Part shown: positions 35,492 to 43,998 of the stretch, one piece after another
Layout: every line of letters begins with the position of its first letter
How positions within the stretch are numbered: the first letter of the stretch is position 1
Assembly: GCF_019511445.1 (NCBI RefSeq)
Contig: NZ_JAEUAN010000001.1
Coordinates: forward strand, 310,001-374,000
From: Aliirhizobium wenxiniae
Lineage (GTDB): Bacteria > Pseudomonadota > Alphaproteobacteria > Rhizobiales > Rhizobiaceae
DNA: 64,000 bases
Reading direction: 5' to 3'
Translations under genes and position numbers: made by a program
Notes under the pieces: model-generated
What the model saw: the letters and a program-made list of their open reading frames with translations, nothing else
Databases searched by the model: none
Told to the model about the DNA's origin: nothing

Positions 35492-36309
35492 ACGGGGATG
35501 CTTTCACAAACGATCGGCGCGATGATGTCGGCGATGATCTTGAGGGCTTTTTCGTCTTCCAGCCAGTTGCCGGAAGCTTCGAACTCGGCGAGTTCGAGGC
35601 CGACGATTCTTTGTCCGGGAAGTGCTGCGAAGATACGGTGCAGCGTCTCGGGTAACAGGCCATCAGCGATCGCATAGGCTGCGGGTATGTTGTTGGGCTC
35701 AAGGACATCCCAGTCGACATGGATCCAGATATCCCGGTCGCCTATCTCGGACAGGATAGCCTCTGGCGTTGCCTGCGATGGAGGGATGATGCGGACGCCC
35801 GCATCTGACATCAGGTCGGCTTCGGCAGGATCTATGTCCCTACCGCCGATGACGATGACATTTTTCGGATCGATGCCGCTACCGTGGCCGCTCTCCCACA
35901 TGCCGCAGGCTGCTGCCAGGACCATGCCGCCGAGATAACCACTTTCCGTCGTGAAAGGCGTGTTGAAATCGCCGTGGGCGTCGATCCACAGGAGGATCGC
36001 CTCCGGATGCGCCCGTGACGCTACTGGCAGCGAGGCAAGGCTTGCGGCGCAGGTGTTGGCAACCATGAGCGGGCGGTTGCCGCGATCGATGGCCTGCGAG
36101 ATGGCCTGCTGCAATTCAGCCACTGTGACCTTGGCCTCGACAAGCGCTGTAGACCAATGATCGTTCCGTGCTGGTGAGATTTGGCCGATTTCGAGTGGTT
36201 CAAGTCCGGTGAGGCTGGAAACCAGCTTGGCCGTCAATGCGGCTCCGGGAATGGCTCCCGAAGTCCGGTCGGCAATGCGTCCCTGGGAGACGATGAGTTC
36301 AAATGTCAT
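35488..36309 (-). CDS. Arginase/agmatinase-fold protein with one metal motif missing
   Basis: 273 residues of the ureohydrolase fold. Two manganese motifs are seen: DAHGDFN (near residue 130) and the late DWD in HVDWDVLEP. The first motif of true arginases, GGDHS, is replaced by ANTCAAS, so the usual first His ligand is lost. The reaction therefore may differ from arginine or agmatine hydrolysis. The start giving MTFELIVSQ is chosen by domain boundary; no strong ribosome-binding site is visible, and the frame is open 37 codons upstream. Coupled to the Nudix gene downstream. Confidence 0.75.
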   Translation of the reverse strand: MTFELIVSQGRIADRTSGAIPGAALTAKLVSSLTGLEPLEIGQISPARNDHWSTALVEAKVTVAELQQAISQAIDRGNRPLMVANTCAASLASLPVASRAHPEAILLWIDAHGDFNTPFTTESGYLGGMVLAAACGMWESGHGSGIDPKNVIVIGGRDIDPAEADLMSDAGVRIIPPSQATPEAILSEIGDRDIWIHVDWDVLEPNNIPAAYAIADGLLPETLHRIFAALPGQRIVGLELAEFEASGNWLEDEKALKIIADIIAPIVCESIPV

Positions 36310-36516
36310 GATGAAGCCAGGATGATGATGCTTGGCGGAAACCGGGGCGTTTTCCGCGAGGAAAAGATCTCGTGATATATTTGCAGATATAACGATAGTT
36401 GCCCGCGTGACAAACTCCAATCTTGTCGCGGCATCGGCGCTTTTGACCCCCCAGTTTTCAGGGATTGAGAGGTGTTGTCGTGCTGATACTCTTTCGTCAT
36501 TCCGATGGAGAATCCG

Positions 36517-37128
36517 ATGGACGTCGCCGCGCTTTTTGCCTTTGCCGCTGCTTTCCTGTTTTTTGCCGCCAGTCCCGGTCCTGATAATCTGACGATCGTT
36601 GCCCGCACCATCGCCCAGGGCGCTTCATCCGGCATCGCCTATGGCGCAGGTACCTGTACCGGCATCCTTCTGTTTCTGGCGCTTGCCGTCTTCGGCCTGT
36701 CGGTCATTGCCAGCGAGATGGGCTTCGTGATGACCGTGCTGCGTTACGGTGGCGCGCTTTACCTGATCTGGACGGGAATCAAACTGTGGACGGCAGAGCC
36801 GATCGTTCCCGCGCTGGTGCCGCAGCCGGGCGGAAGTGTGCTCGGCGCTTATGTAACGGGTGTCGTTCTCAATCTCGGCAATCCAAAGATGCCGTTGTTC
36901 TATATCGCTCTGCTGCCGAATGTGGTCGGGACGCAGTTGAGCGTCCGAGACGGCTTTATGCTGGCTCTGGTTATCCTCGCGGTGGAGGTCATCGTTGTGG
37001 GCGGGCATGTATTGCTTGCCAGCCGCGCACGGCACGCGCTTCGCAATCCCGTTGTCGTGCGGCGGGCCAACCGTGCTGCGGGGACGGTGATGATCGGCGC
37101 AGGGGCTGCCGTGGTTGCTGCGCGGTAA
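36517..37128 (+). CDS. LysE-family exporter (RhtB type)
   Basis: 203 residues with six hydrophobic segments. The N-terminal motif ASPGPDNLTIVARTIAQGAS and GYGAGTCTG-like glycine pattern, then LNLGNPKMPLFYIALLPN, are diagnostic of the LysE/RhtB exporters of amino acids. The substrate is unknown. The ribosome-binding site decides the start: GGAG (36507-36510) sits six bases before the ATG at 36517 (MDVAALFAF), while the ATG at 36505 overlaps that site. Confidence 0.86.
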   Translation: MDVAALFAFAAAFLFFAASPGPDNLTIVARTIAQGASSGIAYGAGTCTGILLFLALAVFGLSVIASEMGFVMTVLRYGGALYLIWTGIKLWTAEPIVPALVPQPGGSVLGAYVTGVVLNLGNPKMPLFYIALLPNVVGTQLSVRDGFMLALVILAVEVIVVGGHVLLASRARHALRNPVVVRRANRAAGTVMIGAGAAVVAAR

Positions 37129-37135
37129 CGCGGCG

Positions 37136-37603
37136 TCAGGAAAATTCCAGAATGCTGCCTTCAAAACGCAACACAGTCTCGCCCTTCTGGTTCACGCCGG
37201 CATTCGCGCTGGTATTGATCCATGTTCCGGGCCGCGATACCAGCGGCCGGCTTTCCAGAAGTGTCATCGAATAGGTTATCGTGTCGCCGGCATAGACGGG
37301 CTTCAGCCATTGCAGCTTCTTGAAGCCGGGCGAGGGGCCGAGTTTCGGCGGCTCATGGCCTTCCGCCTCCAGCCGGCCGGTTTCCTTGACGATATAGGCC
37401 ACATAGGTTTTCATCCAACCCGCGCAGGTATGCCAGCCGGAAGCGCACAGAGCGCCGAATACATAGTCCTTCGCCGCTTCCGCATCGGTATGGAACGGTT
37501 GCGGATCGAATTTCCTGGCGAAGGTGATGATGTCATCTGCGGTGAAGAGCAGCGAGCCGGTGACGACGGCAGTGCCGGACGGCAAAAGTTCACTGAGCTT
37601 CAT
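37136..37603 (-). CDS. MaoC-like hot-dog dehydratase, copy 1
   Basis: 155 residues of the MaoC hot-dog fold. The hydratase motif is FDPQPFHTDAEAAKDYVFGA with the catalytic Asp and His in place, followed by ASGWHT. MaoC enzymes add water to trans-2-enoyl-CoA esters. Its ATG overlaps the stop of the neighbouring paralog by four bases, so both proteins are probably made together and may form a heteromer. The reaction in the cell is unknown. Confidence 0.85.
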   Translation of the reverse strand: MKLSELLPSGTAVVTGSLLFTADDIITFARKFDPQPFHTDAEAAKDYVFGALCASGWHTCAGWMKTYVAYIVKETGRLEAEGHEPPKLGPSPGFKKLQWLKPVYAGDTITYSMTLLESRPLVSRPGTWINTSANAGVNQKGETVLRFEGSILEFS

Positions 37604-38073
37604 GCCGGATCTCCCGCCATCGTCGCGTTTTCAACAGATCGCGCGCGGAACATGATAGGATTTTCGCCACGCATGACGACATCGCCATTCTGATTGGTGA
37701 CTTCGTGAAGGAATTTGACGAGGCCGATGCCGGGACGCGAGCGAAGCGGACGTGCTTCGATAACAGTCGACTGGCCGCAGAGCGTGTCGCCGGCGATAAC
37801 CGGTTTCTTCCATTTCATGAATTCAATGCCGGGCGATCCTTCCGACGAAGAATTCGCCAGCCAGCCGTCATACATCATGCGCATGAAGAGGCTTGCCGTG
37901 TGCCAGCCCGATGCTGCCAGCCCGCCGAGAATGCTGGCCTTGCCGGCTTCTTCGTCAAGGTGCATCGGCTGGGGATCGAATTCACTGGCGAATTCGATAA
38001 TTGCCGCTGCGTCGAGGGTGCATGAGGCAAGGGGCAAAACGCGGCCGGGTGTGAAGTCCTCAAGGTAAAGCAT
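37600..38073 (-). CDS. MaoC-like hot-dog dehydratase, copy 2
   Basis: 157 residues, a paralog of the downstream gene. It keeps FDPQPMHLDEEAGKASILGG and ASGWHT, the catalytic Asp-His pair of the family, and the block KPVIAGDTL. First gene of the two-gene MaoC operon. Rhizobial pairs of this kind could act as one heterodimeric hydratase; this is inference from the overlap and similarity. Confidence 0.85.
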   Translation of the reverse strand: MLYLEDFTPGRVLPLASCTLDAAAIIEFASEFDPQPMHLDEEAGKASILGGLAASGWHTASLFMRMMYDGWLANSSSEGSPGIEFMKWKKPVIAGDTLCGQSTVIEARPLRSRPGIGLVKFLHEVTNQNGDVVMRGENPIMFRARSVENATMAGDPA

Positions 38074-38128
38074 ATGGCGCCTCGGTAATAGAGAGTTTCC
38101 GCTTTTCTTCGAAACGCGAAATCGCTCT

Positions 38129-38190
38129 ATCTTTTTGTTTTACGCAATTCCGGACGTAAAACCGGTTCCCACTTTTGCTGGGATTGCTCT
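38129..38190. repeat. Rhizobial intergenic palindromic repeat, partial copy
   Basis: The stretch reads CTTTTTGTTTTACGCAATTC, then CGGACGTAAAACCGGTTCCC, then ACTTTTGCTGGGATTGCTCT. Arms GCAATTCC and GGGATTGC pair with one mismatch. It shares the core AAACCGGT..CCACTTT and the ending GG..AT.GCTCT with the element at 59198-59304, so both belong to one repeat family typical of rhizobial intergenic mosaics. Only the second palindrome is well preserved here. Confidence 0.6.
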
Positions 38191-38201
38191 TGAGGATCAG
38201 G

Positions 38202-38226
38202 CTACGGCAGAGAGGCTCTGCCGTAG
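38202..38226 (-). terminator. Hairpin after ychF
   Basis: CTACGGCAGAG-AGG-CTCTGCCGTAG is a perfect 11-base stem with a three-base loop, 17 bases downstream of the ychF stop on the minus strand. No T run follows in that direction. Confidence 0.5.
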
Positions 38227-38242
38227 CGCTTTGTTTTCTATG

Positions 38243-39346
38243 TTACGTGTTGAAGCGGAAGTGGATCACGTCGCCGTCGTTGACGATGTATTCCTTACCT
38301 TCGTCGCGGCCCTTGCCGGCTTCCTTGGCACCAACTTCACCCTTGTAGGCGATGTAATCGTCATAGGAGATGGTGAAGGCGCGAATGAAGCCGCGTTCGA
38401 AATCGGTATGGATGACGCCGGCGGCCTGCGGTGCCTTGGTGCCGCGACGGATCGTCCAGGCACGGCATTCCTTCGGGCCGACGGTGAAATAGGTGATCAG
38501 GTCGAGCAGGTGGTAGCCTGCGCGGATCAGGCGGTCGAGGCCGGCTTCTTCAAGGCCGAGCGCGCCGAGGAACTCCTTGGCTTCTTCATCAGGAAGCTGG
38601 GCGACTTCGGATTCGATCGCGGCAGAGATGATGACGCATTCGGCACCTTGCGCCTTTGCCATTTCGGCGACAGCCTTGGTGTGCTCGTTACCGTCCACCG
38701 CATCGCCTTCGGCGACGTTGCAGACGTAGAGGACCGGATGCGAGGTCAGGAGGTTGAGGCTCTTGAGGATCTCGATTTCTTCCGGCGACAGCGTCTGGAG
38801 AAGAAGGCGGGCGGGCTTGCCGTCCTGTAGAAGCTTGATCACGGCTTCCATGACCGGAAGCTGGGCGACGGAATCCTTGTCCTTGCCGGTGGCGCGCTTG
38901 CGGGTCTGTTCGACGCGGCGCTCAAGGCTTTCGAGGTCGGCGAGCATCAGCTCGGTTTCGATCGTCTCTGCATCGCCAACCGGATTGATGCGGCCTTCGA
39001 CATGGGTGATGTCGTCGTCTTCGAAGCAGCGCAGGACGTGTACGACGGCATCGACTTCGCGGATATTGGCGAGGAACTTGTTGCCCAGACCTTCGCCCTT
39101 CGATGCGCCGCGCACGAGGCCGGCGATGTCGACGAAGGAGATGCGGGTCGGGATGATTTCCTTCGAGCCGGCGATCGTTGCGAGCTTCTGCATGCGCGCA
39201 TCCGGCACTGCAACTTCACCGGTGTTCGGCTCGATCGTGCAGAACGGATAGTTCGCAGCCTGTGCTGCAGCCGTCTTGGTCAGTGCGTTGAAGAGGGTGG
39301 ACTTGCCGACATTGGGCAGTCCGACGATACCGCATTTGAAGCCCAT
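38243..39346 (-). CDS. ychF: Redox-regulated ATPase YchF (Obg family)
   Basis: 367 residues. G1 is GLPNVGKSTLFNAL at the very N-terminus, G3 is DIAGLVRGASKGEGLG, followed by the family marker GNKFL, and the C-terminal TGS-like domain ends the protein (ECRAWTIRRGTKAPQAAGVI). YchF binds ATP rather than GTP and acts near the ribosome and in stress response. In many rhizobia it follows pth; here clpS, on the opposite strand, lies between ychF and pth. Confidence 0.95.
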   Translation of the reverse strand: MGFKCGIVGLPNVGKSTLFNALTKTAAAQAANYPFCTIEPNTGEVAVPDARMQKLATIAGSKEIIPTRISFVDIAGLVRGASKGEGLGNKFLANIREVDAVVHVLRCFEDDDITHVEGRINPVGDAETIETELMLADLESLERRVEQTRKRATGKDKDSVAQLPVMEAVIKLLQDGKPARLLLQTLSPEEIEILKSLNLLTSHPVLYVCNVAEGDAVDGNEHTKAVAEMAKAQGAECVIISAAIESEVAQLPDEEAKEFLGALGLEEAGLDRLIRAGYHLLDLITYFTVGPKECRAWTIRRGTKAPQAAGVIHTDFERGFIRAFTISYDDYIAYKGEVGAKEAGKGRDEGKEYIVNDGDVIHFRFNT

Positions 39347-39527
39347 CGGGGATGAAACCTATCGTTTAACTGAGTTTGCAGTGGCTATGGGGGAAAGTGC
39401 CCTGCGGGTCAAGGCTTGGAGCTATCCGGAGATCCTCCCTGAAGTCGCGATGACTTGAAATCTTCCTGCTGCGGCGCAAAATACCCTTCATGCCCGTTGA
39501 GACTTTCCTCACATGGAGGTCAAGCTG

Positions 39528-39836
39528 ATGGCCGAAGACACGGTTCTTGCCCCAAAGACAAAATTGAAACCCAAGCTGGAGCGGCCAAAGCTCTACAAGG
39601 TGATCCTGCTCAACGACGATTATACGCCGCGCGGGTTCGTGACGATGGTGCTGAAGGCTGTCTTCCGGATGAGCGAGGAGACTGGTCTTCGCGTGATGAT
39701 GACGGCGCATCGGCTCGGCTCCTGCGTGGTCGTCGTCTGCGCCAAGGATATTGCGGAAACGAAAGCGAAGGAGGCCGTGGACCTTGCCAAGGAGGCGGGC
39801 TATCCGCTGATGTTCACCACGGAGCCGGAGGAATAA
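39528..39836 (+). CDS. clpS: ClpS-type N-degron adaptor
   Basis: 102 residues. ClpS delivers proteins with N-terminal degrons to ClpA(P). The binding pocket signature LLNDDYTP is present, and HRLGSCVVV stands for the usual HxxG pocket His. The residue after DDYTP, normally the gate Met, is Arg here, as expected for a second, more selective ClpS2-like adaptor of alphaproteobacteria. Start: GGAGG lies eight bases before the ATG giving MAEDTVLAP, so the ATG five codons upstream, which overlaps the site, is rejected. Eight bases separate its stop from pth on the other strand. Confidence 0.9.
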   Translation: MAEDTVLAPKTKLKPKLERPKLYKVILLNDDYTPRGFVTMVLKAVFRMSEETGLRVMMTAHRLGSCVVVVCAKDIAETKAKEAVDLAKEAGYPLMFTTEPEE

Positions 39837-39844
39837 GGCCTCCC

Positions 39845-40570
39845 TTACTCCTTCGGTCCGAACATCTTCTTCAGCATATCGGCCATCGGGCCCGACGTCG
39901 GCAGGTTGGGTTTTCCGGCGTTGCGAGCCTGGCGGATATGCGACTGGCCGGCAGGCTTCGGGGGCTGAGGCTGTTTGGCTGTCGCTTTCTCCGGCTCCGG
40001 CTTGCCGCCGACCGCAAGCGTCAGCTTGTTCATCAACTGCGAGTCCTCGCCCTTGACCAGCATTCCGGCATTGTCGGCGATCGCGTCCATCAGCGGCTCC
40101 AGCCAGACCTTGTCCGATTTGGCGAAATCGCCCAGCACATGCCCGTGAACGAGTTCCTTGTTCCCCGGATGGCCGATGCCGATGCGCAGGCGGCGATAGT
40201 CCTTGCCGCAATGGGCGTCGAGCGACTTGATGCCATTATGGCCACCATGGCCGCCGCCGGTCTTTAGGCGTGTCCGGCCGGGCGCAAGATCGAGTTCGTC
40301 ATAGATGGCGACGATATTTGCGGGCGTCAGCTTGTAAAAGCGCATCGCCTCGCCAACGGCTTCGCCCGACAGGTTCATGTAGGTCTGTGGCTTGATCAGC
40401 AGAACCTTCTCGCCGTCGATCTCGCCTTCCGAGATCAACGCCTTGAATTTCTTCGACCATGGCGAAAAGCTCGCCCGGCGCTGAATGGCGTCGACGGCCA
40501 TGAAACCGACATTGTGGCGATTGCCTGCGTATTGCGCTCCGGGATTGCCGAGGCCAGCAATGATCAACAT
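39845..40570 (-). CDS. pth: Peptidyl-tRNA hydrolase
   Basis: 241 residues. The N-terminus [20 protein letters not shown] contains the catalytic His and Asn; [10 protein letters not shown] and HGGHNGIKS follow. It releases peptides from prematurely dropped peptidyl-tRNA. It is about 45 residues longer than bacterial norms because of a Pro/Lys-rich C-terminal tail (from about residue 190), known in rhizobial homologs. It usually sits beside rplY, but here two genes (40638-43807) intervene. Confidence 0.94.
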   Translation of the reverse strand: MLIIAGLGNPGAQYAGNRHNVGFMAVDAIQRRASFSPWSKKFKALISEGEIDGEKVLLIKPQTYMNLSGEAVGEAMRFYKLTPANIVAIYDELDLAPGRTRLKTGGGHGGHNGIKSLDAHCGKDYRRLRIGIGHPGNKELVHGHVLGDFAKSDKVWLEPLMDAIADNAGMLVKGEDSQLMNKLTLAVGGKPEPEKATAKQPQPPKPAGQSHIRQARNAGKPNLPTSGPMADMLKKMFGPKE

Positions 40571-40637
40571 TGAAACTCTCCGTCTTTCTGCGCCTGTTCA
40601 CCACCGCGAAATGACGGCACTGTCAACGTCTATATGT

Positions 40638-41375
40638 CTATTTTGCCCATAAACGGAGAGGCTTCAGTCCGTAACGCGTGAGGATCTCATCCTGGCTCTT
40701 TTCGCGGATAAGTGCATCTAAAGCCTCCTGCATGCGGGTGATGAGGGTATCGGGCATCTGCTTGTTACACGCCAGACCGAGGTGGTTTTCTGAGAACGGC
40801 AGCGCGATTTCTACCGGTTTGCCCTCCGATTTCAGCTTTTCATAGATGTTCTCCGACATCGGCGCCATGTCGATCCTACGTTCAAGGAGCTTGTTCAGGG
40901 TGATCCCGAAATCCGCGCTCAGGTCGATGGCCGGGAAAGCTTGCTCACGCAGAAGCGTCTCGGTGAAGTCGGCTCGATGTGTGCCGATCGTATAGCGCCT
41001 GGCTTCTTCGATCGTGCGAGGTTTTACCGGTGAGCCGGCCAGTCTAACCAGGACATAGCGGTTGATGCTGATAGGGGTCACCCATTTGAAGCGGTTCTCT
41101 CTTTCCGGAATGCGAGCCGCGGAGAAAACGCAATGCATAGGTTGTATTTCGGCCAGGGTGATAGCTCGCGCCCATGGCATGATTTCCATCGTGAAAGGGA
41201 TATCGGCCTTTTGCATCAGCATCTCGACCTGCTCGATGCTGGAACCATGATAGGTCCCATCCGCATTGCGATAGGCGAATGGAGGATAGGATTCTGTCGA
41301 CAGGGTGACCATACTCTGCGCCAAGGCCGATGTGGCGGCTCCCAACACGCTGAACAGTGCAATCATCGCCTTCAT
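40638..41375 (-). CDS. Orphan periplasmic solute-binding protein (family 3)
   Basis: 245 residues. A Sec signal peptide (MKAMIALFSVLGAATSALAQ) precedes a type II periplasmic-binding fold of the amino-acid-binding family 3: TLSTESYPPFAYRNADGTYH, then IEQVEMLMQKADI and MPWARAI. No ABC permease or ATPase gene is nearby. It lies 56 bases downstream of a membrane GGDEF-EAL gene in the same direction, so it may act as a ligand sensor for that protein, as in known pairs such as NspS-MbaA. Ligand unknown. The start is set by the signal peptide. Confidence 0.8.
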   Translation of the reverse strand: MKAMIALFSVLGAATSALAQSMVTLSTESYPPFAYRNADGTYHGSSIEQVEMLMQKADIPFTMEIMPWARAITLAEIQPMHCVFSAARIPERENRFKWVTPISINRYVLVRLAGSPVKPRTIEEARRYTIGTHRADFTETLLREQAFPAIDLSADFGITLNKLLERRIDMAPMSENIYEKLKSEGKPVEIALPFSENHLGLACNKQMPDTLITRMQEALDALIREKSQDEILTRYGLKPLRLWAK

Positions 41376-41431
41376 CGCGGGCCTCCGAAATGTTGCAGGA
41401 AGCTTCGTGTCCAACCATGTCGTCCCGCCGG

Positions 41432-43807
41432 TCAACCGGCGAGAGACGCCTTGCTGGGGTGTCCGGAGAAATCCGCCAGCAGATCATTGATCTCGCGTGG
41501 CCGGGAGAAATGATATCCCTGAGCGTAATCTACGCCGATCTGTATCAGTTGATGCCGTTGCTGTGCCGTCTCCACACCTTCGGCCACGACCTTGCACTTC
41601 ATCTTGTGAGAGATGGTGGTGATGCCTTCGATCAGCATCCGGCTTTTCCTTTCCACGTCAGTTTCGCCGCCGAGCAGCGACTGTACGAAGGATTGGTCGA
41701 TCTTGACGATATCGACCGGGAACCGGTTCAGATAACTCAGGGATGAATAACCTGTGCCGAAATCGTCTAGCGCGATGCGGCAACCGAGATCGTGGAGTTC
41801 GGAAAGGGTTCTACGGATCTCCGGGTCGTCATGCATGAGCACGGCTTCGGTGATTTCCACCACCAGGCGCGCAGGCGTGATGCCGCTATCAGCGAGGAGG
41901 CCGGTTAGGCGAGACGAAAGGCCACGCTCGAACTGCAGAGGCGAGAAGTTTACGGCGACATAGGTGTTGCCCAGGCAGGGAAGGCGGGACACGCGATTGA
42001 GATTGGCAAGAGCATCCTCGAGGATGAGATTGCCGATCGCTGCGATCGATCCGTTTTCCTCCGCCACGCTGACAAGCGGGCCTGGAGGGAGAAGGCCCTT
42101 GCGTGGGTGGCGCAGGCGCATGAGCGCCTCGAAGCCAACGGGCAAGCCGGTTGCCATGCCCACGATCGGCTGGAAATGTGCCTCGAACCAGTTGGCCGCT
42201 ATGCCGACTTCGATGTCGCTTTCAATCTCCGCCTTTTCCCTCGTTCTGGTCAGGATGGCAGGATCATAGACCTTTGCGCCATTCTTGCCGTCGCGTTTGC
42301 GGGCATACATGGCAAGATCCGACTTTTGCAGCAATTCGGCGGCGGTTGCTGCGTGCTGCGGGTAGAAGGCGACGCCGACGCTGGCGCTCAGCCTTATGCT
42401 CGTTCCTTCAATGCGGAAAGGAGCCTCGAACATGTCGATGATCTGCTGGCAGAGTTCGGCGCTACGGCTTTCGGCATCCTGGCCTGCAACCACGATTGCG
42501 AATTCGTCTCCGCCAAGCCTGGAGACGGTGTCCGTTTCGTTCAGCATAGGCTGCAGCCTTGTGACGAACTCCTGCAGAACCAGGTCGCCCGTCGCATGGC
42601 CGTGATTGTCGTTGATCGCCTTGAAGCGATCGAGGTCAACGAAAAGGCAGGCCAGCTGCGTGGCCGTCTTATCCGCCTCAACGATATGTCGATCTAGAGC
42701 CGCCTCGAACCCTTGTCTGTTCAACAGACCCGTCAGGTGATCCGATATCGCCTGCTGATGGTTGCGGAACTCCGACTGCTTCAATTCCGTCACGTCGGTC
42801 ATGACGCTGAGCGAGCCGGCGAGATGGGTCGTGGTTGCGCCAAGATCCGCTTCGGCGATCAGCACATCGAGAATGCGACCGTTCTTGCACAGGAAGCGAA
42901 CCGTGATTTCAATGGTGACGCATTGGGCTTGGGCGTGCCGTCTCCGGTTTTCAAATGCCGCTCTGTCGGCGGCGAACAGAAAGTCCGAAAAATGGTGGCC
43001 GATGACCTCGTCACGCTGGTAACCCGTCGCCAGCAGCCAATAGTCACTCACGGCGGCGACAGTGTCGCTTGCCGTCAGGGAAAACAGCATCGCCGGGGTA
43101 AGGTTGTAGATTTCTATTGTCTGCTGATGCGCCCGTTTCAACTCCCGCTCTTCACGTTCCAGCAGAAGCTGCATTTCGTTGAAACTCTTGGCCAGTCTGC
43201 CCATCTCATCGGTGGAACGCCAGTCGACGTGGTGGCGCGAGCCAAGCCTGCGGGTTGCTTCGATCGCAGCGGTCAGTCGTGTGAGGGGGCGAACCACCAT
43301 GATCCGATTGCCGAATACGGCTGCTCCGAAAACCGTCAGAATCGCAATGATGAAGATGGAGATGAAGGCGAACTCGATTTGATGAAGACCGGAAAACCAG
43401 CCGGCAGCCGGGACGTAGATCGTTAGTGCCCCGACTTCACGCGGTCCTTGCAGAGATCGGTAAGTCACAGTCTGGGTGCGTGGCTCAAGCGTATTCAGGT
43501 CCGGTGCGCCAGGTTTTGTTTCGAAGACGTTGAGCTTGCCTGTCGTGTCACTGATCTGGACGGCGTGGACCATCTGATCCAGCAGGATCATCTGAGCGAC
43601 CTGGCGGATGCTGTCGAGATCCAGGTCCCAGAGCGGCTTTCCGAGCGCCTGAGTGTTGCTGTTCATCACGACATCGACATGTTCGCCGATGCTCTGGGAG
43701 GCCTGCTGGGACGAGAGAGCGAGGAAGAGCGTAAAAAGTGGGGCAACGACAACAAGAAGCGCGCCAGATATTATGGCAATGAAACGACTCTCAACCGAAT
43801 GAGTCAT
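41432..43807 (-). CDS. Membrane sensor GGDEF-EAL protein (PAS, HAMP)
   Basis: 791 residues. Helix 1 (about 9-30) and helix 2 (about 145-168) bracket a periplasmic sensor of about 115 residues. HAMP, then a PAS domain (about 240-350), GGDEF (RLGGDEF near 429) and EAL (FEALMRLRHP near 557; DDFGTGYSS) follow. Both catalytic motifs are intact, so it could make and degrade cyclic di-GMP. The allosteric inhibition motif RxxD before GGDEF is absent. GGGGA precedes the ATG at 43807. Probably cotranscribed with the solute-binding protein gene downstream. Confidence 0.9.
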   Translation of the reverse strand: MTHSVESRFIAIISGALLVVVAPLFTLFLALSSQQASQSIGEHVDVVMNSNTQALGKPLWDLDLDSIRQVAQMILLDQMVHAVQISDTTGKLNVFETKPGAPDLNTLEPRTQTVTYRSLQGPREVGALTIYVPAAGWFSGLHQIEFAFISIFIIAILTVFGAAVFGNRIMVVRPLTRLTAAIEATRRLGSRHHVDWRSTDEMGRLAKSFNEMQLLLEREERELKRAHQQTIEIYNLTPAMLFSLTASDTVAAVSDYWLLATGYQRDEVIGHHFSDFLFAADRAAFENRRRHAQAQCVTIEITVRFLCKNGRILDVLIAEADLGATTTHLAGSLSVMTDVTELKQSEFRNHQQAISDHLTGLLNRQGFEAALDRHIVEADKTATQLACLFVDLDRFKAINDNHGHATGDLVLQEFVTRLQPMLNETDTVSRLGGDEFAIVVAGQDAESRSAELCQQIIDMFEAPFRIEGTSIRLSASVGVAFYPQHAATAAELLQKSDLAMYARKRDGKNGAKVYDPAILTRTREKAEIESDIEVGIAANWFEAHFQPIVGMATGLPVGFEALMRLRHPRKGLLPPGPLVSVAEENGSIAAIGNLILEDALANLNRVSRLPCLGNTYVAVNFSPLQFERGLSSRLTGLLADSGITPARLVVEITEAVLMHDDPEIRRTLSELHDLGCRIALDDFGTGYSSLSYLNRFPVDIVKIDQSFVQSLLGGETDVERKSRMLIEGITTISHKMKCKVVAEGVETAQQRHQLIQIGVDYAQGYHFSRPREINDLLADFSGHPSKASLAG

Positions 43808-43945
43808 TTGTTTTCCCCGGCTCAATATTGCTCTTTATAAAATCTCACCCCGTATTCCCGGCTATTCTTCCACTCAAATGTTTAAACTTCCCTGACGCAT
43901 GCGTCGAAATATTATAGGCGCAAGAGTAATTGACTTGGCAAACGA

Positions 43946-43971
43946 CAAAAAGCCCGCCGTGAGGGCGGGCT
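43946..43971 (-). terminator. Terminator of rplY
   Basis: On the minus strand AGCCCGCC-CTCAC-GGCGGGCT runs into TTTTTG. It lies 28 bases after the rplY stop and separates rplY from the GGDEF-EAL gene. Confidence 0.88.
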
Positions 43972-43998
43972 TCGATAGTTTTCGATGAAGAACGAATC

